Of a DNA stretch of 19,304 nt, positions 8,352 to 15,769 are shown piece by piece. The number at the start of each line of letters is the position of its first letter. Within the stretch, counting starts at the first letter, position 1. Made by a program: the position numbers and the translations under genes. The notes beneath the pieces were generated by a model. That model was not told where the DNA came from and made no database searches. It was given only the letters and a program-made list of their open reading frames with translations. Source of the DNA: CAYXWH01 sp964468755 (GTDB taxonomy: Bacteria > Chloroflexota > Dehalococcoidia > Dehalococcoidales > RBG-16-60-22); contig CAYXWH010000036.1 in assembly GCA_964468755.1 (NCBI GenBank), positions 1 through 19,304 on the forward strand, in the 5' to 3' direction.

Positions 8352-8398
8352 ACTTCTTTAAAGTGCTTTTGTGTCAGTCTATTTAATTTTGCTCACTG

Positions 8399-9034
8399 CT
8401 ATTTGCTTTTCTCTTTTCCCGGCTTGGCATCTTGTTCTGATGGTAAACCCAGGATCTCATCGACAATGCCGTATTCCACCGCCTGTTCCGGGTTAAGGTA
8501 AAAGTCCCGGTCAGTATCATGAGCAATCTTCTCCATAGTCTGTCCGGAGTGTTTGGCAATGATGTTCCGGATAATGTCCTGCATGCGCATAATCTCGCGG
8601 GCGGCAATCTCAATGTCGGCTGCCTGTCCCTGAGCACCACCGAAAGCCTGGTGCATGTGAATGGTGGCATTGGGCAGCGCGTAACGCTTCCCTTTAGCCC
8701 CGGCACAAAGGAGTACGGTTCCCATGCTGGCGGCAAGTCCCATGCAAATAGTGGAGACATCCGGCTGGACAAGCTGCATGGTATCATAAATAGCCAGCCC
8801 GGAATTAATAACCCCGCCGGGACAGTTGACGTAAAGGCTTATGTCTTTGTCCGGGTCCTCACGTGCCAGATAGAGCAACTGGGCAATAATGACGTTAGCT
8901 ACCTGGTCATTTATCGGAGTGCCCAGTATAACGATACGCTCTCTGAGCAACAGTGAGTATATATCGAAAGCCCTTTCTCCCCTGGCGCCGCTCTCAATAA
9001 CCATGGGAATTACATTCATCGGATAGTTAGTCAT
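8399..9034 (-). CDS. clpP: ATP-dependent Clp protease proteolytic subunit
   Basis: A 211-residue ClpP serine protease subunit, which forms a double heptamer and degrades proteins fed by Clp ATPases. The catalytic triad is Ser103 (GLAASMG), His128 (IHMHQAFGG) and Asp177 (DTDRDFYL), with the same His-Ser and Asp-His spacing as E. coli ClpP. ERIVILGTPI, YVNCPGG and the C-terminal QAVEYGIVDEIL are also typical. I chose the ATG at 9034 because AGGAGG lies 6 nt upstream; an in-frame GTG 6 nt further up is possible. The start overlaps the end of tig by 8 nt. Unlike many genomes, no clpX follows; the transcript ends at the hairpin. Confidence 0.97.
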   Translation of the reverse strand: MTNYPMNVIPMVIESGARGERAFDIYSLLLRERIVILGTPINDQVANVIIAQLLYLAREDPDKDISLYVNCPGGVINSGLAIYDTMQLVQPDVSTICMGLAASMGTVLLCAGAKGKRYALPNATIHMHQAFGGAQGQAADIEIAAREIMRMQDIIRNIIAKHSGQTMEKIAHDTDRDFYLNPEQAVEYGIVDEILGLPSEQDAKPGKEKSK

Positions 9035-10349
9035 TTTCACCCTCCTTTACTGTCGACTGAGCCTCGCCTGAACCGGCAGCTATCTCGGTCAGTTTCTCTA
9101 TGGTTTTTTTTGTCATCAAGGCTTGCCTTATTGAATCCCTGGCTCCCTTATTATCCAGCATTTTACTCATTTCTTCGTTCTTATCCGGCTGGGTGTCTTT
9201 GATTATGGTTTCAATTTCGTTATCGATGTCAGAATCACTCACCTCGATTTCTTCTTCCTGGTAAATCCTGCCCAGTACCAGAGAGTTCGCAATTCTCTTG
9301 GAAGCATGAGGTCGCAGTTCATCCTTTAATTGCTCCTCGGTCTTGTTAATACTCTTGAGGTATGCCTCCAGTCCCTTCTCGCTCATCTGAATCCGGTTCA
9401 TCTGCTCGCCCAAAAGCCGTTCAACTTCTACATCTACCATAATCGGTGGAAACTCGACTTTCGCCTGTTCAACCACCGCATCCATCAAACGCTGCTCGAA
9501 ATCTTCCCGTGACTTTCTCTCCGACCCCAGCTTTATATTTTCTTCTATCTGTTTTCGCAATAATTCCAGAGTATCAAAGTCAGGGTTCACCTGTCTAGCC
9601 AGTTCGTCATTTAATTCGGGAAGCATCTCCTGCTTGATTTCAACCACTTTTACAGTAAAGGATGCCTCCTTCCCCGCCATTTCCTTTCGAGGGTAGTCCT
9701 CAGGAAATGGAATGGTGAACTCTTTCTCTTCACCTTTACTCATTCCCACGATCTGCTCGGCAAAGCCGGGCGCAGGCGCCGCCGATTCGGGGAGCAACTG
9801 GTACTGGACACCCTGCCGGTTGATAAAGGGGGTACCGTCAACCGAGCTATCTATATCCAGAACCGCTAAATCTTTCAACTCAGCCGGACGCTCTACCGGC
9901 TCCCAGGTTGCCTGCTGATGGCGCACTTCCTCCAATATCGCGCTAACTTGCTCTTCGGTTACTTCTACCTTCTCTGGCTCCATCCTGACGCTATGATAAT
10001 CACCCAGTTCCACAGTCGGTGCCAGCGGCACTATCGCCGTAAAAATTACCGGGTCGGTCTGGGTTACCTCTATTTTCGGCTGGGCAATCGGTTCAATCTC
10101 CTGCTCCTTGATAGCCTGGGCACACGATTCGGGTACCAGCTGATTCAATGCCTCTTCCAGGATACCCTCTCTGCCTATGTACCGCTCGAGTACTTCTCGC
10201 GGAGTCTTCCCCTTCCGGAAACCGGGAATATTCATTTTCTTAACCAGACGCCGGTACGCCGTTGTCATTGACTCCTCTACCTCAGCCGGGTCAAGCTCAA
10301 CGGTTAAAAACACCTGGCTGTTCTCTGTCTTGTCCCTGTTTACCTTCAC
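9027..10349 (-). CDS. tig: Trigger factor
   Basis: A 440-residue ribosome-associated chaperone that binds nascent chains at the exit tunnel. The N-terminal ribosome-binding domain (about 1-145) contains the signature GFRKGKTP (43-50), which contacts ribosomal protein L23. An FKBP-type prolyl isomerase domain spans roughly 150-245 (with GFAEQIVGMSKGEEKEFTIPFP) and a helical C-terminal arm about 260-415. The tail is acidic and probably disordered. The GTG start at 10349 has a GGAGG just upstream. It lies 39 nt downstream of aspS and overlaps clpP by 8 nt. Confidence 0.95.
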   Translation of the reverse strand: MKVNRDKTENSQVFLTVELDPAEVEESMTTAYRRLVKKMNIPGFRKGKTPREVLERYIGREGILEEALNQLVPESCAQAIKEQEIEPIAQPKIEVTQTDPVIFTAIVPLAPTVELGDYHSVRMEPEKVEVTEEQVSAILEEVRHQQATWEPVERPAELKDLAVLDIDSSVDGTPFINRQGVQYQLLPESAAPAPGFAEQIVGMSKGEEKEFTIPFPEDYPRKEMAGKEASFTVKVVEIKQEMLPELNDELARQVNPDFDTLELLRKQIEENIKLGSERKSREDFEQRLMDAVVEQAKVEFPPIMVDVEVERLLGEQMNRIQMSEKGLEAYLKSINKTEEQLKDELRPHASKRIANSLVLGRIYQEEEIEVSDSDIDNEIETIIKDTQPDKNEEMSKMLDNKGARDSIRQALMTKKTIEKLTEIAAGSGEAQSTVKEGEND

Positions 10350-10388
10350 ACTACCTCCAGATATCTAAAACATTATGTCTACTCTATC

Positions 10389-12182
10389 TTACTCATCGCT
10401 CACCCTGATATGCAGTTCGGCAAGCTGCTCTTCGGTGACTGACGAAGGTGCGTCAAAGGTCAAATCAGCCGCGCTCTGGTTCTTGGGAAAAGCAACTACA
10501 TCCCTGATATTATCTTCGCCAGCCAGCAGCATAACGATACGGTCTATACCCGGAGCAATGCCGCCATGAGGCGGAGCGCCATATTCGAACGCTTCAAGGA
10601 ACTGACCAAAACGTTCCTCAATATCGTGGTCACTATATCCCAGCAGCCTGAATATCTTGCGTTGCAGTTCACTGTTATGAATTCTGATGCTGCCACTGGA
10701 CAGCTCAGCACCGTTACAGATGAAGTCGTAGCTTCTTGCTCTCACCTTTCCCGGAGCCGTATCCAGAAGCGGAATATCCGCCTCATTGGGCGCGGTAAAG
10801 GGATGATGCATGGTATCCCAGGAGCCGTTCTTCTCGTTCCATCCCAGGAGCGGGAAATCAACAATAAAGGAAAATGCCAGTGTATTCGGGTCAGCCAGTT
10901 TCAGACGATGACCCATCTCTCGCCTCAGTTCACCGAGAGCAGTACTGGCAACCATATTTTCCCCAGCCACAATCAGCAACAAGTCACCGGGACTTGCCCG
11001 CAAGCTTGTTGCTATCGCCTTTATCTCGGTCAGGGACAGGAACTTGGCTGCCGTCGACCGTATGGTCTCGGCGGATAAATTGTCAATGCTGCCTGCCGAA
11101 GTATCCAGCGAAATGGTCACCAGACCACCGGCACCGCTGCCTTGCGCTAAACGGTTTAGCTCGTCGAGCTGGTGCCGGGTATAGCCGGCACAGCCGGGGG
11201 CACAGATACCCTTTACCCTGCCACCCCGGGCAATCGCCGAGCGGAATATTTCAAATGTAGCGCCAGCCAGAATATCAGAGAGGTCAGCAATCTCCATACC
11301 AAACCGCAAATCGGGTTTATCCGTACCGTAGCGGTCCATCGCATCAGCATAGTTGATACGTGGAAACGGAGTATTCATTTTAATCTCAGGTTTTAGCGTC
11401 GACACCATTGTGGTGAAAAGCTCCTCGGTTAGATTGAGGATATCTTCCTCATCCACGAAGCTCATTTCCAGGTCAAGCTGGGTAAATTCCGGCTGGCGGT
11501 CAGCGCGGGTATCCTCATCGCGGAAGCAGCGGGCTATCTGGTAATACTTCTCCAACCCGCCCACCATCAGTAGCTGTTTGAGCTGCTGCGGCGATTGAGG
11601 AAGCGCGTAGAACTTACCGGGATGAAGTCGACTGGGCACCAGGTAGTCGCGAGCTCCCTCCGGGGTGCTCTTAATCAATACCGGCGTCTCCACTTCGACA
11701 AAGCCCCTGGCGTCAAGGAAATCACGCATGAACCTGGTTATCTGGTGACGCAGGAGCATATTTTCTTTCATACGGGCACGCCTCAGGTCAAGATAACGGT
11801 ATTTCAGGCGCAGGTTTTCGTCTACTTCAATGTCTTCATTTATGTAAAACGGGGGCGTTCGGGAGATGTTAAGAATCTCGATATCCCGGGCAACGACCTC
11901 AATGTCTCCGGTAGCCAGCCTGGCATTTTCAGTTCCCGGCGGACGGAGCGCTACCTCACCACTGATATGTATTACGTATTCGCTGCGTATCTCATTGGCT
12001 ACCCGATGGCACTCTCCGGCTACCTCCGGGTTGAACACCACCTGGGTTATACCTTCCCTGTCACGGAGGTCAATAAAGATGAGACCGCCATGGTCCCGTC
12101 GTCGGTTTACCCATCCCGCCAGGCTTACCCTGGTTCCCACGTGGTTCCGTCGCAGCTCACCACAGGTGTTACTCTTAAGCAA
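10389..12182 (-). CDS. aspS: Aspartyl-tRNA synthetase (probably non-discriminating)
   Basis: A 597-residue bacterial-type class II synthetase that charges tRNA with aspartate. An OB-fold anticodon-binding domain (about 1-105) precedes the catalytic core, which has motif 2 (CFRDEDTRADRQPEFTQLD) and motif 3 (GIAPGIDRIVMLL). A GAD insertion domain lies at about 290-430. The length is normal. Residue 31 is His (RRRDHGGLIF) and residue 83 is Gly, the state associated with non-discriminating enzymes that also make Asp-tRNA(Asn) for GatCAB; that reading is inference. The TTG start is supported by GGAGG 5 nt upstream and by the expected N-terminus. First gene of aspS-tig-clpP. Confidence 0.95.
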   Translation of the reverse strand: MLKSNTCGELRRNHVGTRVSLAGWVNRRRDHGGLIFIDLRDREGITQVVFNPEVAGECHRVANEIRSEYVIHISGEVALRPPGTENARLATGDIEVVARDIEILNISRTPPFYINEDIEVDENLRLKYRYLDLRRARMKENMLLRHQITRFMRDFLDARGFVEVETPVLIKSTPEGARDYLVPSRLHPGKFYALPQSPQQLKQLLMVGGLEKYYQIARCFRDEDTRADRQPEFTQLDLEMSFVDEEDILNLTEELFTTMVSTLKPEIKMNTPFPRINYADAMDRYGTDKPDLRFGMEIADLSDILAGATFEIFRSAIARGGRVKGICAPGCAGYTRHQLDELNRLAQGSGAGGLVTISLDTSAGSIDNLSAETIRSTAAKFLSLTEIKAIATSLRASPGDLLLIVAGENMVASTALGELRREMGHRLKLADPNTLAFSFIVDFPLLGWNEKNGSWDTMHHPFTAPNEADIPLLDTAPGKVRARSYDFICNGAELSSGSIRIHNSELQRKIFRLLGYSDHDIEERFGQFLEAFEYGAPPHGGIAPGIDRIVMLLAGEDNIRDVVAFPKNQSAADLTFDAPSSVTEEQLAELHIRVSDE

Positions 12183-12222
12183 GAATGCCTCCGTGAAATA
12201 TAGAATATGACGTATTACTTTG

Positions 12223-12251
12223 ATTATAACTTATGGGAAGCCTAGCTTCAA
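12223..12251 (-). promoter_or_regulatory. aspS operon promoter
   Basis: On the minus strand, TTGAAG (12251-12246), a 17-nt spacer and a consensus TATAAT (12228-12223) are present. The predicted start near 12216 gives a leader of about 34 nt that carries the GGAGG site, unlike the leaderless promoters of the window. A short dyad, GAAGC-CTA-GCTTC (12238-12250), lies in the spacer and -35 region. Confidence 0.65.
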
Positions 12252-12278
12252 CTTGAGCTTTTGTCAGCACCATCTGAA

Positions 12279-12308
12279 TTGACAAGGCTGCAGTCAAACA
12301 CGTATGAT
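12279..12308 (+). promoter_or_regulatory. Promoter of the DUF39 cluster, probably leaderless
   Basis: A perfect TTGACA (12279-12284), an 18-nt spacer and TATGAT (12303-12308) are followed only 9 nt later by the ATG at 12318. Transcription should start near 12315, so the GAGGA in front of the ATG would lie mostly upstream of the mRNA. The leader is too short to hold a riboswitch. Confidence 0.65.
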
Positions 12309-12317
12309 GAGGAAGAT

Positions 12318-13526
12318 ATGTCCAGAACGATTGCTGAAATAAACGAAAAAATACGCGCCGGCAAGGCGGTAGTCGCCACTGCCGAGGAAATCATTGACAT
12401 TGTCAGGGAAAAAGGCGCCACCAGAGCCGCCCAGGAAGTGGATGTGGTCACCACCGGCACCTTCGGTCCCATGTGCTCCTCAGGCATTTATTTCAATATC
12501 GGGCACTCCAAGCCGAGGATCAAGCTGGGTGGTGGCAGAGTGTATCTTAATGATGTCCTTGCTTATCCGGCATTTGCCGCCGCGGACGTTTTCCTGGGTG
12601 CCAATGCCCTCCCCGATGATGACCCCCGCAACAGGATTCACCCCGGCGAATTCAATTACGGCGGCGGGCATGTTATTGAGGAACTGGTGGCTGGCAAGGA
12701 TATCAGGCTGGCTGCCACGGCGTATGGCACCGATTGCTATCCGCGACGACGTCTGGAGACCTGGATAAATATAAAAGACCTTAATGAGACAGTCCTTTTC
12801 AACATCAGAAATTCCTACCAGAATTACAACGTGGCGGGAAATACCTCCAGTAAAACGATTTACACCTATATGGGTATCCTGAAGCCCAACCTGGGTAATA
12901 TTAACTACTCGACATCCGGTCAGCTATCGCCGTTGCTGAATGACCCTTACTATAGGACCATTGGCATCGGCACCCGGATATTCCTCGGCGGCGGTACCGG
13001 ACTGGTTGCCTGGCATGGGACACAGCACAATCCGGGTGTACCCCGCACGGATAAAGGGGTGCCCAAGGGGGGTGCCGGAACATTGGCGGTAATTGGCGAC
13101 CTGAAGCAAATGAAACCGCGCTGGCTGGTCGGCACCAGCATGCTTGGCTATGGCTGTACCCTGACGATGGGCATCGGTGTGCCGATACCGATACTTTCCG
13201 AGGATATTCTGCTTAATACCGCGGTAACCGATGCCGATATATTGGGCACGGTTGTCGACTACTCTGACGCCTATCCCAATCTGAAACCGGATATCCTGGG
13301 CGAGGTCAGCTATGCTGAACTCAAGAGTGGGAAGGTAAAAATCAGCGGCAAAGAGGTACCAACTGCCTCTCTCTCCAGCTATTCCCGGGCAGTGGAGATT
13401 GCCGGCATATTGAAAACGTGGATACAGAATGGCGAATTCCTGTTAACGGAACCGGTGGCGCCAATACCCGGTGTCGAATCGGGGGTGACCTTTACCCCGC
13501 TTAAAGAGCGCCCGATAGAATATTAG
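12318..13526 (+). CDS. DUF39 homocysteine biosynthesis protein (COG1900 family)
   Basis: A 402-residue member of the DUF39 family. The Methanosarcina acetivorans homologue MA1821 was linked genetically to homocysteine synthesis from aspartate semialdehyde and sulfide. Recognisable family stretches are EEIIDIVREKG, VDVVTTGTFGPMCSSG, a glycine-rich HPGEFNYGGGHVIEEL, AYGTDCYPRRR and FLGGGTGLVAWHGTQHNPG. Cys53 and Cys140 sit in conserved settings and are the best candidates for persulfide or thiol chemistry, as two cysteines are reported important in the archaeal protein. I chose the ATG at 12318 (homologues begin MSxTxxEINEKI) over an in-frame TTG at 12261, which lies upstream of the promoter. 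First of three same-strand genes, divergent from aspS. Confidence 0.88.
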   Translation: MSRTIAEINEKIRAGKAVVATAEEIIDIVREKGATRAAQEVDVVTTGTFGPMCSSGIYFNIGHSKPRIKLGGGRVYLNDVLAYPAFAAADVFLGANALPDDDPRNRIHPGEFNYGGGHVIEELVAGKDIRLAATAYGTDCYPRRRLETWINIKDLNETVLFNIRNSYQNYNVAGNTSSKTIYTYMGILKPNLGNINYSTSGQLSPLLNDPYYRTIGIGTRIFLGGGTGLVAWHGTQHNPGVPRTDKGVPKGGAGTLAVIGDLKQMKPRWLVGTSMLGYGCTLTMGIGVPIPILSEDILLNTAVTDADILGTVVDYSDAYPNLKPDILGEVSYAELKSGKVKISGKEVPTASLSSYSRAVEIAGILKTWIQNGEFLLTEPVAPIPGVESGVTFTPLKERPIEY

Positions 13527-13560
13527 CCATGCTGACAGGAATCGAAAAGAGGTGGTGGCA

Positions 13561-13968
13561 ATGGCCGTTTCCAAGAAAATAGTATTGCGTTTCCCGAAGC
13601 GTCTGGTAGACCGGCCCATAATCTGTCGTCTGGTAAAGGACTATAACCTTGAATTTAACCTGCTCAAAGCATCAGTTACCCAGGAAGAAGGACTGATGGT
13701 GCTGGAGTTGAGTGGCGACCGCAAAGAATATGACAAAGGCATAAATTTCCTCATCAAGACCGGGGTAAAAATTCAATCGCTCAGTCAGGATGTCACCCGG
13801 AATGAGGAACGGTGCACTCACTGCGGCGCCTGTGTCACCATCTGTCCGGCCGGCGCTTTCGAGCTGGACCGCAAGACCAGACGGGTCAAATTCCACGACA
13901 ATAAATGTATCGCCTGTGGACTCTGCATTACCGCCTGCCCGCCGCGCGCCATGGAAGTTCACTTTTGA
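13561..13968 (+). CDS. NIL-domain 2[4Fe-4S] ferredoxin
   Basis: A 135-residue two-domain protein. Residues about 3-77 form a NIL domain (the small domain also found at the end of MetN-type ABC ATPases). Residues 80-135 form a bacterial ferredoxin with two complete CxxCxxCxxxCP motifs: Cys85/88/91/95 and Cys116/119/122/126. It should carry two low-potential [4Fe-4S] clusters in the cytoplasm. The homologous archaeal protein (MA1822) works with the DUF39 protein in homocysteine synthesis, probably as electron or sulfur donor. I chose the ATG at 13561, preceded by AGAGGTGG; GTG codons 9 nt upstream are possible. It lies 34 nt after the DUF39 gene and 3 nt before the UPF0280 gene. Confidence 0.88.
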   Translation: MAVSKKIVLRFPKRLVDRPIICRLVKDYNLEFNLLKASVTQEEGLMVLELSGDRKEYDKGINFLIKTGVKIQSLSQDVTRNEERCTHCGACVTICPAGAFELDRKTRRVKFHDNKCIACGLCITACPPRAMEVHF

Positions 13969-13971
13969 TAT

Positions 13972-14706
13972 ATGCAGCCGAGAACCTATCGACACTGGAT
14001 TGAAGGCAAGGGTCTGGTCGCCTTCAACGTAATCGTGAAGGAAACCGACTTATACATTCGCGCTGTCACCAATCTACAGAAGAAAGCCCACCAGCTGGTA
14101 GAGAAGCACCGCCGCTCACTGGAAAACTATATCGAGAGAAATCCCGCCTTTCTTGGTTCGTTGGAACCCCTCAATGTAGGTGATGATGCCCCGCAAATCG
14201 CCCGGCAAATGGCGGTGGCAGCGCAGGCAGCCGGTGTCGGACCGATGGCAGCGGTAGCCGGGGCAATTGCGGAATGCGTCGGCAGAGAACTTTTAAAATT
14301 CTCACCGGAGATAATTGTGGAAAACGGCGGGGACATTTTTCTGAGAAGCTCGCAGAAAATACGGGTGGGCATCTATGCCGGCACATCACCACTCACCGGC
14401 ACTATCGGAATGGAAATCAGGGGGCAGGATGAACCCTGTGGCATTTGCACCTCATCAGGTACCGTGGGTCATTCACTCAGCCTGGGCAAAGCCGACGCCG
14501 TAGTGGTCACCGCACCTTCAGCCATTCTGGCTGACGCTGCCGCTACAGCCATCGCCAATATCGTCACCCGGCATGCTGATATACCCGAAGGTATTGCCCT
14601 GGCTCAAAATATCAGTGGATTAAGCGGGGTGGTAATTATCAAAGGCGAGCATATCGGAGCGTGGGGCGACATCACGCTCTGTCCGACCTCGGGAGAAACG
14701 CACTGA
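13972..14706 (+). CDS. UPF0280 (ApbE-like) family protein
   Basis: A 244-residue UPF0280/COG2122 protein, distantly related to the flavin-transferase ApbE. Recognisable parts are the N-terminal YRHWIEGKGLVAFNVIVKETDLYI, the Ala/Gly-rich helix GPMAAVAGAIAECVGREL, ENGGDIFL, TSSGTVGHSLSLGKADAVVV and the alanine-rich stretch LADAAATAIANIV. No signal peptide is seen, so it is cytoplasmic, unlike true ApbE lipoproteins. In Methanosarcina a member of this family (MA1715) was implicated with the DUF39 and NIL-ferredoxin proteins in homocysteine synthesis; the reaction it performs is not established. The start is 3 nt after the ferredoxin stop. The stop lies 11 nt from the converging 98-residue protein gene, with no terminator between. 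Confidence 0.85.
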   Translation: MQPRTYRHWIEGKGLVAFNVIVKETDLYIRAVTNLQKKAHQLVEKHRRSLENYIERNPAFLGSLEPLNVGDDAPQIARQMAVAAQAAGVGPMAAVAGAIAECVGRELLKFSPEIIVENGGDIFLRSSQKIRVGIYAGTSPLTGTIGMEIRGQDEPCGICTSSGTVGHSLSLGKADAVVVTAPSAILADAAATAIANIVTRHADIPEGIALAQNISGLSGVVIIKGEHIGAWGDITLCPTSGETH

Positions 14707-14717
14707 CTTCCGGCACA

Positions 14718-15014
14718 TCACCCCGGTATTGTCAACCGTAATCGATGTACCTCGCTGACTCCCCTAAGGGGTGATACCATACCGGTAATAGTATTCCTGA
14801 TAATCTTGCTGGCAAAGTAGTTGACCGGCACCGGAGCATCATTCACATTGACGGTGACACGGTCATCTTCAATAGTGACCGCCAGATTATTTACCTCCCC
14901 GATGCCTCTCAAAGCCGTCGCCATCCCGGTGACAGTACGTTCAATGAATCCGGCAACGAAAATATCCAATTGAATAGGCTCATCATTAATCAAAAGGCTA
15001 ATCTTTTCAGTCAT
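14718..15014 (-). CDS. Small protein of two tandem 48-residue repeats, function unknown
   Basis: A 98-residue protein I do not recognise. It is an internal duplication: residues about 3-50 and 51-98 align without gaps. Shared positions include V/INDxP near the start of each unit, a Phe-Val/Ala run, I-E/I-R with R-T/N-T, TGM, a central LRG followed by V/I-x-E-V and a final L-x-V/L-T-I. Each unit suggests strand-helix-strand with a short amphipathic helix. There are no cysteines, no signal peptide and no membrane segment. The ATG has GGAAGGA upstream at good spacing. It follows the hemerythrin-like gene by 36 nt and is probably co-transcribed. Its end faces the UPF0280 gene. Confidence 0.8.
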   Translation of the reverse strand: MTEKISLLINDEPIQLDIFVAGFIERTVTGMATALRGIGEVNNLAVTIEDDRVTVNVNDAPVPVNYFASKIIRNTITGMVSPLRGVSEVHRLRLTIPG

Positions 15015-15050
15015 ATGAACTATCCTTCCGTATATATTTGTCGCAAGCTA

Positions 15051-15563
15051 CTATTCCCGCTTCAGGCGCTGTCGCAAATTATGTAATAGCTCCTGCTCAA
15101 TTTCGGCGTGAGCTTCAAGAAGCTTCCTGGTATGGCTCAAATGGGCACGCATATCATTGGCGCTGGCTTCCCACAAATGACGTGACAGCGTGTTTCCGGC
15201 CAGCTCGTTGACATGCTCTTGAGAGCGCTTAAAACGGTTACGCAGGTCTTCATGCTCCAGCAGTAAAGAACGTAATTGTTCCGCCAGCTCCCTGTCTCCA
15301 TGTCTTTCAAAGGCAGCCAGGAGAGCTGTCTCTTCACGGGTAAAATGCTCGGCGAGCCCGCGGTCAATGTTTACCAGCATCTCCTGCAGGTCTTTTAAAC
15401 CCTGCTGCTGGTCAAATCTGCCCGGGACAAAGGTATCCTTGGTTTTATCAAGACCGGCTATTGCTTCTGTGTCATTAGCGGTCTGCTCCAGTATCTGCAC
15501 CCGCTGGCGAAGAGACTTATGCTCGGCAATTATCTGCTCAATCAAAGCGACTGTCTCTTCCAT
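15051..15563 (-). CDS. Hemerythrin-like (HHE) domain protein
   Basis: A 170-residue helical protein resembling the hemerythrin HHE domain, which uses a His/Glu-ligated diiron site to bind O2 or NO or to sense iron or redox state. Ligand-like residues occur with the expected spacing: His15 (AEHKSLRQR), His73 and Glu77 (EHFTREE), His104 (LLEHEDLRNR), His141/His144, and His152 and Glu156 (EAHAEIEQELL). This gives two HxxxE pairs. The protein is soluble with no signal. I chose the ATG at 15563, preceded by GGGAGGTGG with 6-nt spacing; longer in-frame starts lack a site. It leads a two-gene unit with the 98-residue repeat protein and is divergent from the copper operon. O2, NO or iron as ligand cannot be decided from sequence. 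Confidence 0.75.
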   Translation of the reverse strand: MEETVALIEQIIAEHKSLRQRVQILEQTANDTEAIAGLDKTKDTFVPGRFDQQQGLKDLQEMLVNIDRGLAEHFTREETALLAAFERHGDRELAEQLRSLLLEHEDLRNRFKRSQEHVNELAGNTLSRHLWEASANDMRAHLSHTRKLLEAHAEIEQELLHNLRQRLKRE

Positions 15564-15585
15564 AATGCCACCTCCCATTAGCATG

Positions 15586-15613
15586 AGTATATCATAAAGC
15601 CGAACAGTGTGAA
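15586..15613 (-). promoter_or_regulatory. Candidate promoter of the hemerythrin-like gene
   Basis: On the minus strand, TTCACA (15613-15608), a 16-nt spacer and TATACT (15591-15586) would place transcription about 15 nt before the GGGAGG ribosome site. The match is moderate. Confidence 0.35.
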
Positions 15614-15671
15614 TAGATACATGCATTGCTTACTTCAAAATTATGGTAGTCCTGATGTGCCGGAGCGTATA

Positions 15672-15683
15672 TGACATATGTCA
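15672..15683. promoter_or_regulatory. Perfect 12-bp palindrome TGACATATGTCA, candidate operator
   Basis: It lies in the 206-nt divergent region between the hemerythrin-like gene and the copper operon. TGAC-N4-GTCA resembles CRP/FNR-family half-sites of the TTGAC-N4-GTCAA type. The core ACA-TA-TGT also resembles the CopY box TACANNTGTA. An AT-rich tract follows it. No regulator gene is in the window. Confidence 0.4.
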
Positions 15684-15738
15684 CATACTTTTTTAAAAAA
15701 TGCTGGTAATTTATTTAAAGGATGAGAATTAGTCTGGA

Positions 15739-15762
15739 TACTCCCGCAGCATTAGGGGAGTA
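15739..15762 (+). promoter_or_regulatory. Hairpin masking the ribosome site of the SHOCT gene
   Basis: TACTCCC (15739-15745) and GGGAGTA (15756-15762) are perfect 7-bp inverse complements around a 10-nt loop. The 3' arm contains most of the GGGGAG Shine-Dalgarno of the gene starting at 15770. If transcribed, the stem could limit translation; the dyad could equally be a protein site. Confidence 0.35.
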
Positions 15763-15769
15763 ATAATAT

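Noticed and set aside
11595..12203. Long open frame antisense to aspS (and similar ones antisense to dprA, topA and the PHP/formyltransferase genes)
   Set aside because: The translations show no recognisable domain, lack ribosome sites, and lie opposite clearly conserved genes in complementary frames.
12183..12317. SAM riboswitch or T-box upstream of the homocysteine cluster
   Set aside because: The promoter lies 9 nt before the ATG, so no leader exists to fold, and no conserved riboswitch core is visible.
13561..13968. NIL domain as a fragment of a MetN-type methionine ABC ATPase
   Set aside because: There is no Walker A, signature or Walker B motif, and the NIL domain is fused to a complete 2[4Fe-4S] ferredoxin, a known separate architecture.
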